The notes: generated by a model not told the origin, from the letters alone. 42,507 nt of DNA from Cytophagales bacterium CG12_big_fil_rev_8_21_14_0_65_40_12 (GCA_002786855.1 PCUU01000086.1:1-42507); one strand, 5' to 3'; positions 16,589 to 25,238 are shown, counted from the stretch's first letter. A program made the numbers and translations.

Positions 16589-17302
16589 TTAGCTCAACGA
16601 CTTTTCTTTCGTTTTCTTGTTTGAGGAAATGCTAAGTAAAGAGAGCACTAGATAGATGACAATAATAATTGGTACGGCCGAAACCTGCCAAATAACAAGG
16701 CTGACGATACTGATGATGATCAAAAGAAATCTTGCCCAATTATCTTTCAAATTAAAGTTTGAGAATTTAAATGATAGTAATGTAATGGGGGCGACCATAA
16801 GTAAAGAGAAAATCATTGCGCTTGCAATAATTACCCAAGGGTTATCAAATATTGGGGTAAGAAAATTATCAGTCAATAAGATTAAGGGCAGCGTGCTGGT
16901 ATAAATACCGTTGGCGGTAGTAGTAAGGCCTGTAAAAGTTGTAGTCTGGTTTTCGTCTATGTTGAATTTAGCGAGCCTTAGTGCCGAAAAACATGCGATC
17001 AAAACACCGACATATTCAAGCGGTGAAGCTACTTTACCAAGTAACATGTGATAGTAGAGCATCGCAGGAAGCAAGCCGAAAGTAATTAAATCGGCCAAGG
17101 AGTCTAGTTGTTTACCAATTTCAGATTGTGCTTTCAGTATCCGAGCCAAGAAGCCATCAAGAAAATCGAAACCAGCCGCTAGCCAAATGAGGTAGCAGGC
17201 AGTAGTAATTTCCCCTTGAAATGAAAGAATAATACCAATTACTCCGCAACTCAAGTTGCCTAGTGTAAAAAGGTTGGGTATTGCTTTTTTGATCTGTTCC
17301 AA
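16589..17302 (-). CDS. pssA: CDP-diacylglycerol-serine phosphatidyltransferase
   Basis: A 237-residue polytopic inner-membrane enzyme making phosphatidylserine from CDP-diacylglycerol and L-serine, the precursor of phosphatidylethanolamine. The CDP-alcohol phosphotransferase motif is complete: DFLDGFLAR, eight residues, then G-x3-D-x3-D (GKQLDSLAD) at about residues 46-71. Several hydrophobic helices follow and the C terminus is Lys-rich and cytoplasmic. Four bases separate it from the MBL gene upstream and 5 from porU downstream. The coupling with porU is interesting because PorU attaches cargo to an anionic lipid-linked anchor, but phospholipid supply as the reason is inference. Confidence 0.93.
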   Translation of the reverse strand: MEQIKKAIPNLFTLGNLSCGVIGIILSFQGEITTACYLIWLAAGFDFLDGFLARILKAQSEIGKQLDSLADLITFGLLPAMLYYHMLLGKVASPLEYVGVLIACFSALRLAKFNIDENQTTTFTGLTTTANGIYTSTLPLILLTDNFLTPIFDNPWVIIASAMIFSLLMVAPITLLSFKFSNFNLKDNWARFLLIIISIVSLVIWQVSAVPIIIVIYLVLSLLSISSNKKTKEKSLS

Positions 17303-17306
17303 ATGA

Positions 17307-17954
17307 TTATTGCTTTATGGCACAAAATGGGTTGGTTCGCTTCTCTTTTCCAATGGTAGTCGGTCCACCGTGGCCTGGGTAAACTGTCATTTCATTCGCA
17401 AATTGAAAGAGTTTAGTATGAATGCTCTTGATCAAGGTGTCAAAATCGCCACCGGGCAAATCCGTTCGGCCGATGCTTCCATCAAAAAGCACATCACCTC
17501 CAATGCAAATGTTTTGGTCTTCATTAACAAAAACGATATGGCCTTTTGCATGCCCAGGGGTAAACCAAACTGCTAATTCAGAGTTGCCAAATTTTACGAC
17601 ATCCCCGTCCTTTAAGAAAGCATCCGCGGTGGCAGGTTCATATTTTTGAAATCCATAGTTCGAAGCATAAACTTCTACAGATTTAAGAGTTTCAAGGTCA
17701 TGCTCACCAATGGTGAGTGCTACGCAAAAATGCCTTTTTACAAAACTATTGCCCAAAACATGGTCGATATGGCCATGGGTATTCAATAGTAATTTTACCT
17801 TCAAGCCCTCAGATGCAATAAATTCTACTAATTCTTGCTGTTCGTAACTTTCGTAACAACCTGGATCAATAATTACCGCTTCATTCGTTTCATCGAACAG
17901 CACGTAGGTGTTTTCCATAAAAGGGTTGAAGGTGAATTGTTTGATCTGAATCAT
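17307..17954 (-). CDS. metallo-beta-lactamase fold hydrolase
   Basis: A 215-residue cytoplasmic protein of the glyoxalase II-like MBL group. The metal motif THGHIDH (HxHxDH) follows the second strand pair, with later ligands in FTPGHAKGHIVF, GDVLFDGSIGRTDLPGG and YPGHGGPTTIGKEK, which is the standard short YcbL-type layout. Members hydrolyse thioesters or related small metabolites; the actual substrate is not readable. It is the first gene of the minus-strand operon MBL-pssA-porU-porV-M16 and is divergent from the DAO gene across 71 bases, where the operon promoter should lie. Confidence 0.88.
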   Translation of the reverse strand: MIQIKQFTFNPFMENTYVLFDETNEAVIIDPGCYESYEQQELVEFIASEGLKVKLLLNTHGHIDHVLGNSFVKRHFCVALTIGEHDLETLKSVEVYASNYGFQKYEPATADAFLKDGDVVKFGNSELAVWFTPGHAKGHIVFVNEDQNICIGGDVLFDGSIGRTDLPGGDFDTLIKSIHTKLFQFANEMTVYPGHGGPTTIGKEKRTNPFCAIKQ

Positions 17955-18025
17955 AGAAATCTAGTTTGGTCAAATTTCACTCAATAATAGGCATTAATCA
18001 AAAAATGTTGACTTAAATTCGGCCG

Positions 18026-19078
18026 ATGATGGTGGATTATATCATAGTTGGGCAAGGATTGGCAGGAAGTATTCTTGCGGATCATCTTTTGAGTGAAGGC
18101 TGCAAGGTTCTGGTGTATGACGATCCACTTTTGAGCAATTCATCCAAAATTGCAGGAGGCTTGTATAATCCCGTTACAGGACGGAAGATGGTGAAAACAT
18201 GGAAGGCTGAACCTCTCTTTAATTATTTGGTGGATTATTACCCCAAACTTGAGCAAAATCTTAGCGCTAAATTCCTTCACGACATACCCATCTATCGTCC
18301 ATTTATCTCGGCCGAAGAATTGAATGAGTGGATGGGCAAAAGCGCAGATATTGATTACAGTCAGTTCATCAAAGAAGTTCACAGTGCATCTGCCTATGGA
18401 GATCAGGTCAATGATGATTTCGGTGGCCTTTTGCTTGATCAATCTGGTTATGTAGATACCGCTAAACTTGTTGAAGCCTCTGCTCAATCTCTTTCAGAGA
18501 AAAATTCGTTGGTTAAAGAGTATTTCGATACAACTCAGTTGAAATTAGCAGAGGAGTCGGCTTCTTACAAAAACATAACCTGTAAAGCCGTCATCTTTTG
18601 TAATGGGCATAAAGCACTACAAGAGGAATACTTTGGTTGGATTCCTCTAAGGCCTGTGAAAGGTGAGTTACTGATGATCAAAACGGAAGAGCCACTAAAG
18701 GTAATTCACAACAGAGGTGTTTTTGTAATACCACAAGAGAATGGAATTTGTAAAGTGGGATCAACTTATGATCATAATAATCTTGACGAAAATCCAACCT
18801 TGGAAGCTAAAAATGTGTTAATGGGTAAGTTGAACGAATTGGTGAAATTTCCTTATCGCATTGAATATCAACTGGCGGGGATTCGACCAGCAACTAAAGA
18901 TCGAAAACCAATGTTAGGATTTCATCCAAAACACAATAGCCTAATGATATTTAATGGATTTGGAACGAAAGGAGTGTCATTGATCCCTTATTTTGCATAT
19001 CAAATGACGCAGCTTTTAACCAATTCAGGCAGTATAGAACATGATGTCAATATTGAGCGGTTTTTTTCGTTAACTTAA
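18026..19078 (+). CDS. DAO-type FAD-dependent oxidoreductase
   Basis: A 350-residue flavoprotein of the D-amino-acid oxidase-like (DAO) superfamily. The FAD motif DYIIVGQGLAGSILADHLL opens the protein and the second FAD contact LAGIRPATKDRKPMLGFHP is near residue 287. The segment AGGLYNPVTGRKMVKTW resembles the start of the oxidoreductase domain of MnmC-like proteins, but there is no methyltransferase part, so a tRNA role should not be assumed. Two ATGs are adjacent (18026 and 18029). No signal peptide is visible. It is followed after 24 bases by the large outer-membrane protein gene in the same direction. Confidence 0.82.
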   Translation: MMVDYIIVGQGLAGSILADHLLSEGCKVLVYDDPLLSNSSKIAGGLYNPVTGRKMVKTWKAEPLFNYLVDYYPKLEQNLSAKFLHDIPIYRPFISAEELNEWMGKSADIDYSQFIKEVHSASAYGDQVNDDFGGLLLDQSGYVDTAKLVEASAQSLSEKNSLVKEYFDTTQLKLAEESASYKNITCKAVIFCNGHKALQEEYFGWIPLRPVKGELLMIKTEEPLKVIHNRGVFVIPQENGICKVGSTYDHNNLDENPTLEAKNVLMGKLNELVKFPYRIEYQLAGIRPATKDRKPMLGFHPKHNSLMIFNGFGTKGVSLIPYFAYQMTQLLTNSGSIEHDVNIERFFSLT

Positions 19079-19102
19079 AGTCGTTTCTTTCAAAAAGAAT
19101 TT

Positions 19103-22100
19103 ATGTTGAAATTTCTCTTTAAACCAAGCTTATTTTACTTGCTTACTCTTGGCATTCTACTACCATCCATAAATACGAATGCTCAGGTTTATCGAGAAGA
19201 ATTTGGCAAAAACAGAATTCAATACAAGTATTTCAACTGGCAATTTTTGGAGTCAAATAACTTCGAAGTCTACTACTATGATGGTGGAAAGGACTTAGCT
19301 TCCAAAACTATTGAATACTTAGAATCTGATTTCAGTAGGATTACAGAAGCCATGGGGTACTTTCCCTATTCAAAAACAAGAATTTTTCTTTACAACTCCA
19401 TTGTAGACAAGCAGCAAAGCAATGTTGGCATTAGAGGCCTCGATTTTACCATTGGTGGTCAAACAAATTTCATCAAAGCTCAGGTAGAAGTTGCTTTTTC
19501 TGGTGATTTCACAGCCTATAAGAGTGATTTGATTTATAGCGTTTCCGAAATGCTCGTCAACGAGATGCTTTTTGGAGGCAATATTGCAGAGATGTTCCAA
19601 AGTGCTTTCTCTAATCCAATTCCAACATGGTTCACAAAGGGTGTTTCGGCCTACATTGCCTATGGCTGGGATCGTCAATCCGATGATATTGCACGTGATT
19701 ATGTGCTTAGTAAAGAATCAACGAAATTCAACAATCTAAATGAAGATTTAAGCATTGTGGTTGGGCAGTCCATCTGGAATTTTATTGCTCAAAAGTATGG
19801 ACAACGAAGTGTGTCCAATATTCTAAACCTGGCAAGGATTATTCGAAACGAAGAAAGCAGCATAGGCAAGACCCTTGGAATTACTTATCCGCAATTTGTG
19901 CAAGAATGGAGAAAATACTATGCAGATTTTAACAATATCATTTTAGAAAATTATCAGGTTGCGCCATCGAGCAGTGTTATATCAAGTGATAAAGCCAAGG
20001 TTAAGAAAATCAGTGACTTAAAATTCAATAGAGAAGGTACTTTGCTGGCCTATGCTTCTCTGGACAATGGCAAATATGATGTCAGGGTCATTAATATGAA
20101 TAGCCGCGATGAACTTTTACTATTTAAAGGTGGTGAAAAGCTGCTCCATCAAGAATTCAATGAAAACTATCCATTACTCAGTTGGGTGGATGAATTTACC
20201 CTGGCGATTTTATCAGTTATAGACGGTCGTAATGTAATTACTATAAAGAGGGTAGGCGCAAGGGGAGAGCAGGTACTTCCTATTCCCAATTTGTCTCAAA
20301 TTCAAAGCTTCGAATTTAAAGAGGGGGGAAAACTGGCGGTAATGACAGCCGTGATCAATGGGGTTAGCGATGTTTATCTTTATTTGGTCAACCGTGGTTC
20401 GATAAGGCGAGTCACCAACGACCGCTATGATGATCGGGATGCGAGCTTTTTGCCTTCATCCAACATTATTGTGTTTAGTTCAAACCGCAGCTCCGATAGT
20501 GTTTATGTAGAAGGCCCTAATACCATCAAAGAGGTGAACGTGAATCAGTTCAATCTCTATACCTATGATTTGGATTTGGTGGATAGTGTTTTTGGAAAAC
20601 TCACTAATTCTCTGGCCATAGATGCAACGCCATATGCCTTGGATAGTGAAAATCTATTTTATCTCAGCGATCAGCAAGGGATTAATAATTTATATAAATT
20701 TCAAATGAAAGACAGCCTGAGTAGTCAAATGAGTAGCTATGCGCTCAGTTTAAAAGATTACTCGCTAGACCCAATCAACAATAGATTGGCATTTATCACC
20801 ACTCAAGATTCCGAGGATGTTATCGTGCTCCAAGGCATTGAAGACCTCCAACAGGCTTTCACTCCAGTAACTCCCCGAAGGGCATTTGAGACCAGTAAGA
20901 TTTTAGCTGAATTAAGAAGAAAGCGTTTAATCGAAAGCAATGTTAAAGACACTGTTCGGGCTAATGCAATTGGAGAAATCGCAAAACCCGTTCAGCCAAA
21001 AATAGATTCGTTGAAAGAAGGCGCAATCGATACCGATAATTATGTTTTCAAAAATGAATCGAAAGTAGATTCTAAAAACTACAAATTCGAAAAACCAACG
21101 GAAAACACTCAGCCAGCAGTAGGGCGTTCCTTTTTAAGTATTTACCAAAATAGACAAGCTGAAAATAAAATACGAGGCCCATTGAACTATGAGAATCGTT
21201 TTCAGACAGATAATGTGATCACCACTTTTGTCATTGATGAAATAAGGTCGTTTTCTCAACTGTTGGAAATCCAGATGGCAGACTACCTCGAAAATCATAG
21301 ATTTCATGGAGGTGTACTGGTGCCGTATAATTTCAAAAGTGGTATGGACATCTTTTTGGAATACGAATACCTAAAAGAACGCTTTGATGTTCGCGCTAAA
21401 TATTATCGTAAATCAATTCGGAGGGAAGACAGAAATACGTTGATGAGCCAGCGCTATAACTTGAACCGTTTTGAAGTAGGTTTGGCATTACCTCAATCCT
21501 CTGAATGGAGATTTGAACTCTCGCCATTCGTTTCTCAAACCAAATTTATAGATCAAAACCCGCTGTTACTGCTTAACGCACCTGCGAATATTATCCCTGA
21601 AAGAACGGCCAGTTATGTGGGTTTTAAGGCTTCAATAGTTTATGATGATAGCTTTGTAGCGGGCGTAAATGTACACGAGGGCACCAGGGCCAAAATAACT
21701 TATGAAAGTCATTATAAGGCCAATGCCGATGCAGTGGGTTTCAATAATCTTGAAGTAGATTTAAGGCATTATGAAAAGCTAACCAAAGGCGTTTATCTGG
21801 CTGGGAGGTTCTTTTATGGCAGATATGGAGGATCGGCTCCAAAACAGTATTTGCTTGGTGGCGTAGATAACTGGGCGTTCAATAAAACCATTTCTACTGG
21901 CGATGAGAAAGACCCATTGCTATTTCAAACCTTATTTGATAATAGTGATATCTTATTTCATCAATTTACTAACCTTAGGGGCTACGATTACAATTCTTTC
22001 CAGGGCAAAAACGTGCTTACGCTTTCGGCCGAATTGCGTTTTCCAATCAGCCAGTTGCTTGAAGGTAGCGATACTCAATCAGCCTTTGTCAGGAATTTAC

Positions 22101-22372
22101 AAATCATTGGATTCTACGATCTTGGCTCAGCATGGCAAGATTTGTCTCCTTTTAAAGAAAGGAATAATCTGAACACAGTTGAAATTCAAGAAGATGGTTC
22201 ACCATTTTCGGCCGTGATTAATAATTTCAGCAATCCTTGGCTACAGAGTGTAGGAGGAGGCATGAGGACCATGTTTTTTGGATTCTACTCTCGAATGGAT
22301 GTTGCTTGGCCAATCAGGGACTTTACTGTTCAAACGCCACGTTTCCAACTCTCCATCGGTTACGACTTCTAG
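19103..22372 (+). CDS. large envelope protein: dead MA-like protease, propeller, barrel
   Basis: A 1089-residue exported protein with a signal peptide ending TNAQ. Residues about 30-270 resemble the MA-type gluzincin protease fold, but the zinc motif is gone: where HExxH belongs the protein reads SEMLVNE (148-154), and the downstream Glu motif is WFTKGVSAY (176-184). From about 295 to 620 come TolB-like propeller repeats (SDLKFNREGTLLAYAS, DRDASFLPSSNIIVFSSNR). A charged linker with related pieces TDNYVF and DSKNYKF leads to a C-terminal region of alternating strands ending in Phe (IGYDF), as in outer-membrane barrels. Pipelines often call such proteins biopolymer transporter Tol; the function is unknown. 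It lies between the DAO gene and yicC. Confidence 0.75.
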   Translation: MLKFLFKPSLFYLLTLGILLPSINTNAQVYREEFGKNRIQYKYFNWQFLESNNFEVYYYDGGKDLASKTIEYLESDFSRITEAMGYFPYSKTRIFLYNSIVDKQQSNVGIRGLDFTIGGQTNFIKAQVEVAFSGDFTAYKSDLIYSVSEMLVNEMLFGGNIAEMFQSAFSNPIPTWFTKGVSAYIAYGWDRQSDDIARDYVLSKESTKFNNLNEDLSIVVGQSIWNFIAQKYGQRSVSNILNLARIIRNEESSIGKTLGITYPQFVQEWRKYYADFNNIILENYQVAPSSSVISSDKAKVKKISDLKFNREGTLLAYASLDNGKYDVRVINMNSRDELLLFKGGEKLLHQEFNENYPLLSWVDEFTLAILSVIDGRNVITIKRVGARGEQVLPIPNLSQIQSFEFKEGGKLAVMTAVINGVSDVYLYLVNRGSIRRVTNDRYDDRDASFLPSSNIIVFSSNRSSDSVYVEGPNTIKEVNVNQFNLYTYDLDLVDSVFGKLTNSLAIDATPYALDSENLFYLSDQQGINNLYKFQMKDSLSSQMSSYALSLKDYSLDPINNRLAFITTQDSEDVIVLQGIEDLQQAFTPVTPRRAFETSKILAELRRKRLIESNVKDTVRANAIGEIAKPVQPKIDSLKEGAIDTDNYVFKNESKVDSKNYKFEKPTENTQPAVGRSFLSIYQNRQAENKIRGPLNYENRFQTDNVITTFVIDEIRSFSQLLEIQMADYLENHRFHGGVLVPYNFKSGMDIFLEYEYLKERFDVRAKYYRKSIRREDRNTLMSQRYNLNRFEVGLALPQSSEWRFELSPFVSQTKFIDQNPLLLLNAPANIIPERTASYVGFKASIVYDDSFVAGVNVHEGTRAKITYESHYKANADAVGFNNLEVDLRHYEKLTKGVYLAGRFFYGRYGGSAPKQYLLGGVDNWAFNKTISTGDEKDPLLFQTLFDNSDILFHQFTNLRGYDYNSFQGKNVLTLSAELRFPISQLLEGSDTQSAFVRNLQIIGFYDLGSAWQDLSPFKERNNLNTVEIQEDGSPFSAVINNFSNPWLQSVGGGMRTMFFGFYSRMDVAWPIRDFTVQTPRFQLSIGYDF

Positions 22373-22425
22373 TTTTTTAGATTTAATGAATAGGTGTAAC
22401 TTGGCATCATAATAAATATTACTTC

Positions 22426-23307
22426 ATGTTAAAATCAATGACGGGCTACGGCCTATCAAAAGCCCAATCAGGAGCTACACAAATCACTGTTGAAATTAGG
22501 TCCTTAAATTCCAAATTTTTAGATGCTCAAATAAGACTTCCAAGACAACTGCAAGACAAGGAGCTGGAAGTCAGAAACCTTTTGAACTCAGAACTGATCA
22601 GAGGAAAAGTCCTTGTGAGCGTAGAAATGGGATCGGATGATGTGGCGGCATCAAAGCAAGAGATCAACCATGCGCTTTTTAAGGCTTACTATGAGGAGTA
22701 TGATGCACTGGCCAATCAAGTATATGCCGAGAAAGGTGATCTTTTTAAACTTGCCTTGCACAGTCCGGAAGTCATGGCTGGTTCAGCATTTAACGAAGAG
22801 CTGCTTGAGGAGCAATGGCAACTGGCAAAAGAGAACATCATCGCAGCCATAGAGCATTGCAATGAGTTTAGGGAGCAGGAGGGCGCAAAGCTCCAGTCTG
22901 AATTGATCGGGTATATCCAAAATATCGAAGGCTATTTGAACAGCATCAAAGAGATTGAAGGAGAGCGCATGACGGCCATCAGAGAGCGCATTAGCAATCA
23001 TCAAAAGGAGCTACTAAGTGCAGATCAATTTGATATAAATCGTTTTGAACAGGAAATGATTTATTACATCGAAAAGCTGGACGTTAGTGAAGAGTTTGTT
23101 CGGTTGAAATCTCACTTGGATTACTTTATAGAAATTTTGAAAGAAGATAGTTCTCAAGGGAAAAAACTGAATTTCATCTCGCAAGAACTTGGGCGCGAAA
23201 TTAATACAATTGGCTCTAAGGCGAATTTTGCACCTATGCAACGTCATGTCGTCTGTATGAAAGATGAGTTAGAGAAGATCAAGGAGCAGTTGCTCAATGT
23301 AATTTGA
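22426..23307 (+). CDS. yicC: YicC-family endoribonuclease
   Basis: A 293-residue cytoplasmic protein of the YicC/YloC family, whose E. coli member is an endoribonuclease that helps degrade a small RNA. The conserved N terminus LKSMTGYG, the RSLNSKFLDAQIRLP stretch and the C-terminal SQELGREINTIGSKANFAPMQRHVVCMKDELEKIKEQ are all present, and the length is normal. The middle is helical and probably mediates oligomerisation. In many bacteria yicC is followed by gmk; here a terminator follows directly, so gmk is elsewhere. It is 53 bases after the large envelope protein gene and could be on the same message. Confidence 0.94.
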   Translation: MLKSMTGYGLSKAQSGATQITVEIRSLNSKFLDAQIRLPRQLQDKELEVRNLLNSELIRGKVLVSVEMGSDDVAASKQEINHALFKAYYEEYDALANQVYAEKGDLFKLALHSPEVMAGSAFNEELLEEQWQLAKENIIAAIEHCNEFREQEGAKLQSELIGYIQNIEGYLNSIKEIEGERMTAIRERISNHQKELLSADQFDINRFEQEMIYYIEKLDVSEEFVRLKSHLDYFIEILKEDSSQGKKLNFISQELGREINTIGSKANFAPMQRHVVCMKDELEKIKEQLLNVI

Positions 23308-23319
23308 TCAAAAATTGGA

Positions 23320-23350
23320 AGAGACTGCCTTTTCAGACAGTCTCTTTTTT
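23320..23350 (+). terminator. terminator after yicC
   Basis: GAGACTG at 23321-23327 pairs with CAGTCTC at 23338-23344, with one further A-T pair outside, and a T-run follows to 23350. It lies 12 bases past the yicC stop and 3 bases before the tonB stop on the other strand. The opposite strand lacks a good T-run. Confidence 0.85.
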
Positions 23351-23352
23351 AA

Positions 23353-24018
23353 TCAATTCAACTTGAAAACAAAGGCGATCTGTTTGGCCGATTTAAAGGG
23401 CACTCCTCTTTGTAATCCTGGTTTCCATTTTGGCGATTTGGAAAGTACTCGAATGGCTTCTTCATCGCAACCTGATCCGATCCCTCTCAGCACTGAGATC
23501 TTGGAAATATTGCCTTCTGCATCCACGTAAAAGTTAAGGATTACCCTGCCTTCAATATTCGCTCTTTGTGCTTGTTTAGGGTATTTTAGATTTTTAGTTA
23601 AGAATTTGGTCCATGCCTCGGCACCTCCAGGGAATTTGGCTTCTTCTTCTACGACAATAAACTCTTCAACTACATCTTCCTTGGGCAGAGGCGTAAACTC
23701 TACGGGCTCTTCTGCAATGTACTTATTGAAATCGTCAAATATGTAGGGAGGGATTTCTACATCTACATCGTCATCATTTGGTATTTCTATAATTTTCGGA
23801 GCTATCACAGGAGGCTTTGGAGGTTCGATCACCGTAATAGGAGGCTCATAAAAGGCCAATTCATCTGAATCGAGGTCGGGGACAATGATAATAGGCTTCG
23901 AGATAGTTTTGTATTCGAAAGCGGCTAAGGTTAGGCTAATGCTCGCACACAGGCCGATAAGCAAGAAAAGGCTTCTTTTTGTAGAAAAGTCAACCTTGGG
24001 ATTTTTTTTGTTTTCCAT
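23353..24018 (-). CDS. tonB: energy transducer TonB, second tandem copy
   Basis: A 221-residue inner-membrane-anchored periplasmic protein that passes proton-motive energy to TonB-dependent outer-membrane receptors. The layout is a short cytoplasmic Lys/Arg tail, one transmembrane helix (about 13-31), a Pro- and acid-rich linker, and a C-terminal TonB domain from about 125 (AKFPGGAEAWTKFLTKNLKYP to VFKLN) with the signature RGIGSGCDEEAIRVL. It is clearly a paralogue of the next gene upstream, with near-identical TonB domains and diverged linkers. No exbB or exbD is in the window. A 14-bp inverted repeat lies 45 bases upstream of its start codon. Confidence 0.9.
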   Translation of the reverse strand: MENKKNPKVDFSTKRSLFLLIGLCASISLTLAAFEYKTISKPIIIVPDLDSDELAFYEPPITVIEPPKPPVIAPKIIEIPNDDDVDVEIPPYIFDDFNKYIAEEPVEFTPLPKEDVVEEFIVVEEEAKFPGGAEAWTKFLTKNLKYPKQAQRANIEGRVILNFYVDAEGNISKISVLRGIGSGCDEEAIRVLSKSPKWKPGLQRGVPFKSAKQIAFVFKLN

Positions 24019-24061
24019 GGCTTTAGAGTTTAGTTAACAATTTTTATTCAACGTTAAGATT

Positions 24062-24093
24062 AGTTTAATAACTAATTTATTAGTTATTAAACT
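24062..24093. repeat. perfect 14-bp inverted repeat upstream of tonB
   Basis: AGTTTAATAACTAA at 24062-24075, loop TTTA, then its exact reverse complement at 24080-24093. It contains the core ACTAA-N4-TTAGT that recurs in front of the other tonB gene and around the DUF4837 gene promoter. It lies between the terminator of the upstream tonB and the start of the downstream tonB, so it is a candidate operator. Confidence 0.7.
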
Positions 24094-24103
24094 CGAAAAG
24101 AAA

Positions 24104-24119
24104 CCCAACCGAAGTTGGG
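24104..24119 (-). terminator. terminator between the two tonB genes
   Basis: On the minus strand CCCAAC, loop TTCG and GTTGGG form a tight stem with a stable tetraloop, followed by TTTCTTTT. It begins 9 bases after the stop of the first tonB copy, so the second copy probably has its own promoter. Confidence 0.8.
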
Positions 24120-24128
24120 CTCTTGAAA

Positions 24129-24803
24129 TTATTTCAATTTGAAAACTATTCTGATCGCCATTCTTGACTTTACAGAACGTCCTCTTTGTTTACCAGGAGT
24201 CCATTTTGGAGAAGATTTCAACACTCTTATCGCTTCTTCATCACAGCCGCCTCCAATACCTCTTGAAACTACAATATCAGAGAGCACACCTTCTTTGTCC
24301 ACTACGAAAGATAGATAGACGGCTCCTTCAATACCCATTCGAGTCGCTTGACGTGGATATTCAAGATTTTTTCTCAAGAATTTGTTCCATTCTGCTTGAC
24401 CACCTGGGAAAGCAGCCTGCTCTTCCACTACCATAAAGATTTCGTCAGCAACTTCCTCTTCAGGTTCAGCTTCAAAAACGATTTCCTCTACTTCTTGCTC
24501 TTCTGTAACTTCTACGTCAAGATCAATTTCGATTTCTTCTTCGATTTCCTCCTCATCAGGGATCTCAATCAATTGAGGCTGCTGAATTTTTGGTGGAGGT
24601 GGTGGTGGTTGTTCGGTTGGGGGGATTTCAGTGAGTTCTTCAAAATCGTCTGCAGCCATGCCAAGGTCCATTAGTTCGCCTTTCTCGTATTGTTTCCACT
24701 CGAAGGCTGCTAATGTCAAACCAAGGCTCACAAGCAATCCTATTGCTAGGAATAAACTTGACTTTTTATTCAAGTCTGCTGACGGAGTCTTTTTAGCTTC
24801 CAT
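24129..24803 (-). CDS. tonB: energy transducer TonB, first tandem copy
   Basis: A 224-residue TonB of the Bacteroidota type. One transmembrane helix lies at about 17-35, followed by a proline stretch (PPTEQPPPPPPK) and then a strikingly acidic segment of about 45 residues (runs such as DEEEIEEEIEIDLDVEV). The classic TonB linker of Pro-Lys and Pro-Glu repeats is not kept. The C-terminal domain begins at about 130 (AAFPGGQAEWNKFLRKNLEYP), carries RGIGGGCDEEAIRVL and ends FKLK. The start lies 52 bases downstream of the vanZ stop, and a promoter-like TTTG-N20-TAGTTTTA lies in that gap. It is a tandem duplicate of the gene at 23353-24018; which receptors each copy serves is unknown. Confidence 0.92.
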   Translation of the reverse strand: MEAKKTPSADLNKKSSLFLAIGLLVSLGLTLAAFEWKQYEKGELMDLGMAADDFEELTEIPPTEQPPPPPPKIQQPQLIEIPDEEEIEEEIEIDLDVEVTEEQEVEEIVFEAEPEEEVADEIFMVVEEQAAFPGGQAEWNKFLRKNLEYPRQATRMGIEGAVYLSFVVDKEGVLSDIVVSRGIGGGCDEEAIRVLKSSPKWTPGKQRGRSVKSRMAIRIVFKLK

Positions 24804-24823
24804 AATTTCTTTTGTTAGATTGT

Positions 24824-24855
24824 TAAAACTATAATATTAGTTTTAGAATCGCAAA
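24824..24855 (-). promoter_or_regulatory. tonB promoter overlapped by inverted repeat
   Basis: On the minus strand TTTG (24855-24852), a 20-base spacer and TAGTTTTA (24831-24824) match the Bacteroidota promoter TTTG-N19-20-TANNTTTG in all but one base. The sequence AACTATAATATTAGTT (plus strand, 24827-24842) overlaps the -7 box and matches the core repeat seen upstream of the second tonB gene, as expected for a repressor site. Confidence 0.5.
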
Positions 24856-25224
24856 CTAATTTTTGTTAAAAGTAGAAAAAAGTATGACACCTACAATAGC
24901 TCCTAGCGTATTTGCCAATAAATCGTAAAAGTCGACCATTCTACCGGGCACAAAGTATTGCAATGATTCTAAAATTATTCCATAAGTAACGCTCAAAAAG
25001 AACGCTCTTATTTTTTTTTGATTGTCCAACTTCCGTTTAACATGCCTTAATTTTGCTCCAAAAAGCAGCGTGATACTAAAAATAGCAAAAACGCCTAAAT
25101 GAGCCAGTTTGTCATAGCCCAACAATTCGGATTCAGGAAAGGCTTCTTGGGGTGCAAGCATTAGTACAGCCAATATAAATCCCCAAAGTACGCTTGTCCA
25201 ATATGAATAAATAAACGAGCGCAC
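24856..25224 (-). CDS. VanZ-like membrane protein
   Basis: A 122-residue protein with about four transmembrane helices and the conserved elements of the VanZ family: GYDKLAHLGVFAIFSITLLF, then ILESLQYFVPGRMVDFYDLLANTLGAIVGV. VanZ from enterococci gives low-level teicoplanin resistance by an unclear route. Most members, including small ones like this, have no assigned role, and a resistance function should not be assumed. It begins 14 bases after the gcvH stop on the same strand. I recall gcvH and a vanZ-like gene following sprA in other Bacteroidota, so its place is probably inherited synteny, not function. Confidence 0.85.
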   Translation of the reverse strand: MRSFIYSYWTSVLWGFILAVLMLAPQEAFPESELLGYDKLAHLGVFAIFSITLLFGAKLRHVKRKLDNQKKIRAFFLSVTYGIILESLQYFVPGRMVDFYDLLANTLGAIVGVILFSTFNKN

Positions 25225-25238
25225 TATACCAACTGGAT

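Noticed and set aside
24348-24674. 108-residue plus-strand open frame opposite tonB
   Set aside because: It is the antisense of the Glu/Asp- and Pro-rich linker, giving a Phe/Trp-rich translation with no family features. The tonB frame explains the sequence fully.
24856-25224. Glycopeptide resistance gene
   Set aside because: Only the general VanZ fold is shared, no other van genes are present, and the gene sits in a housekeeping context.
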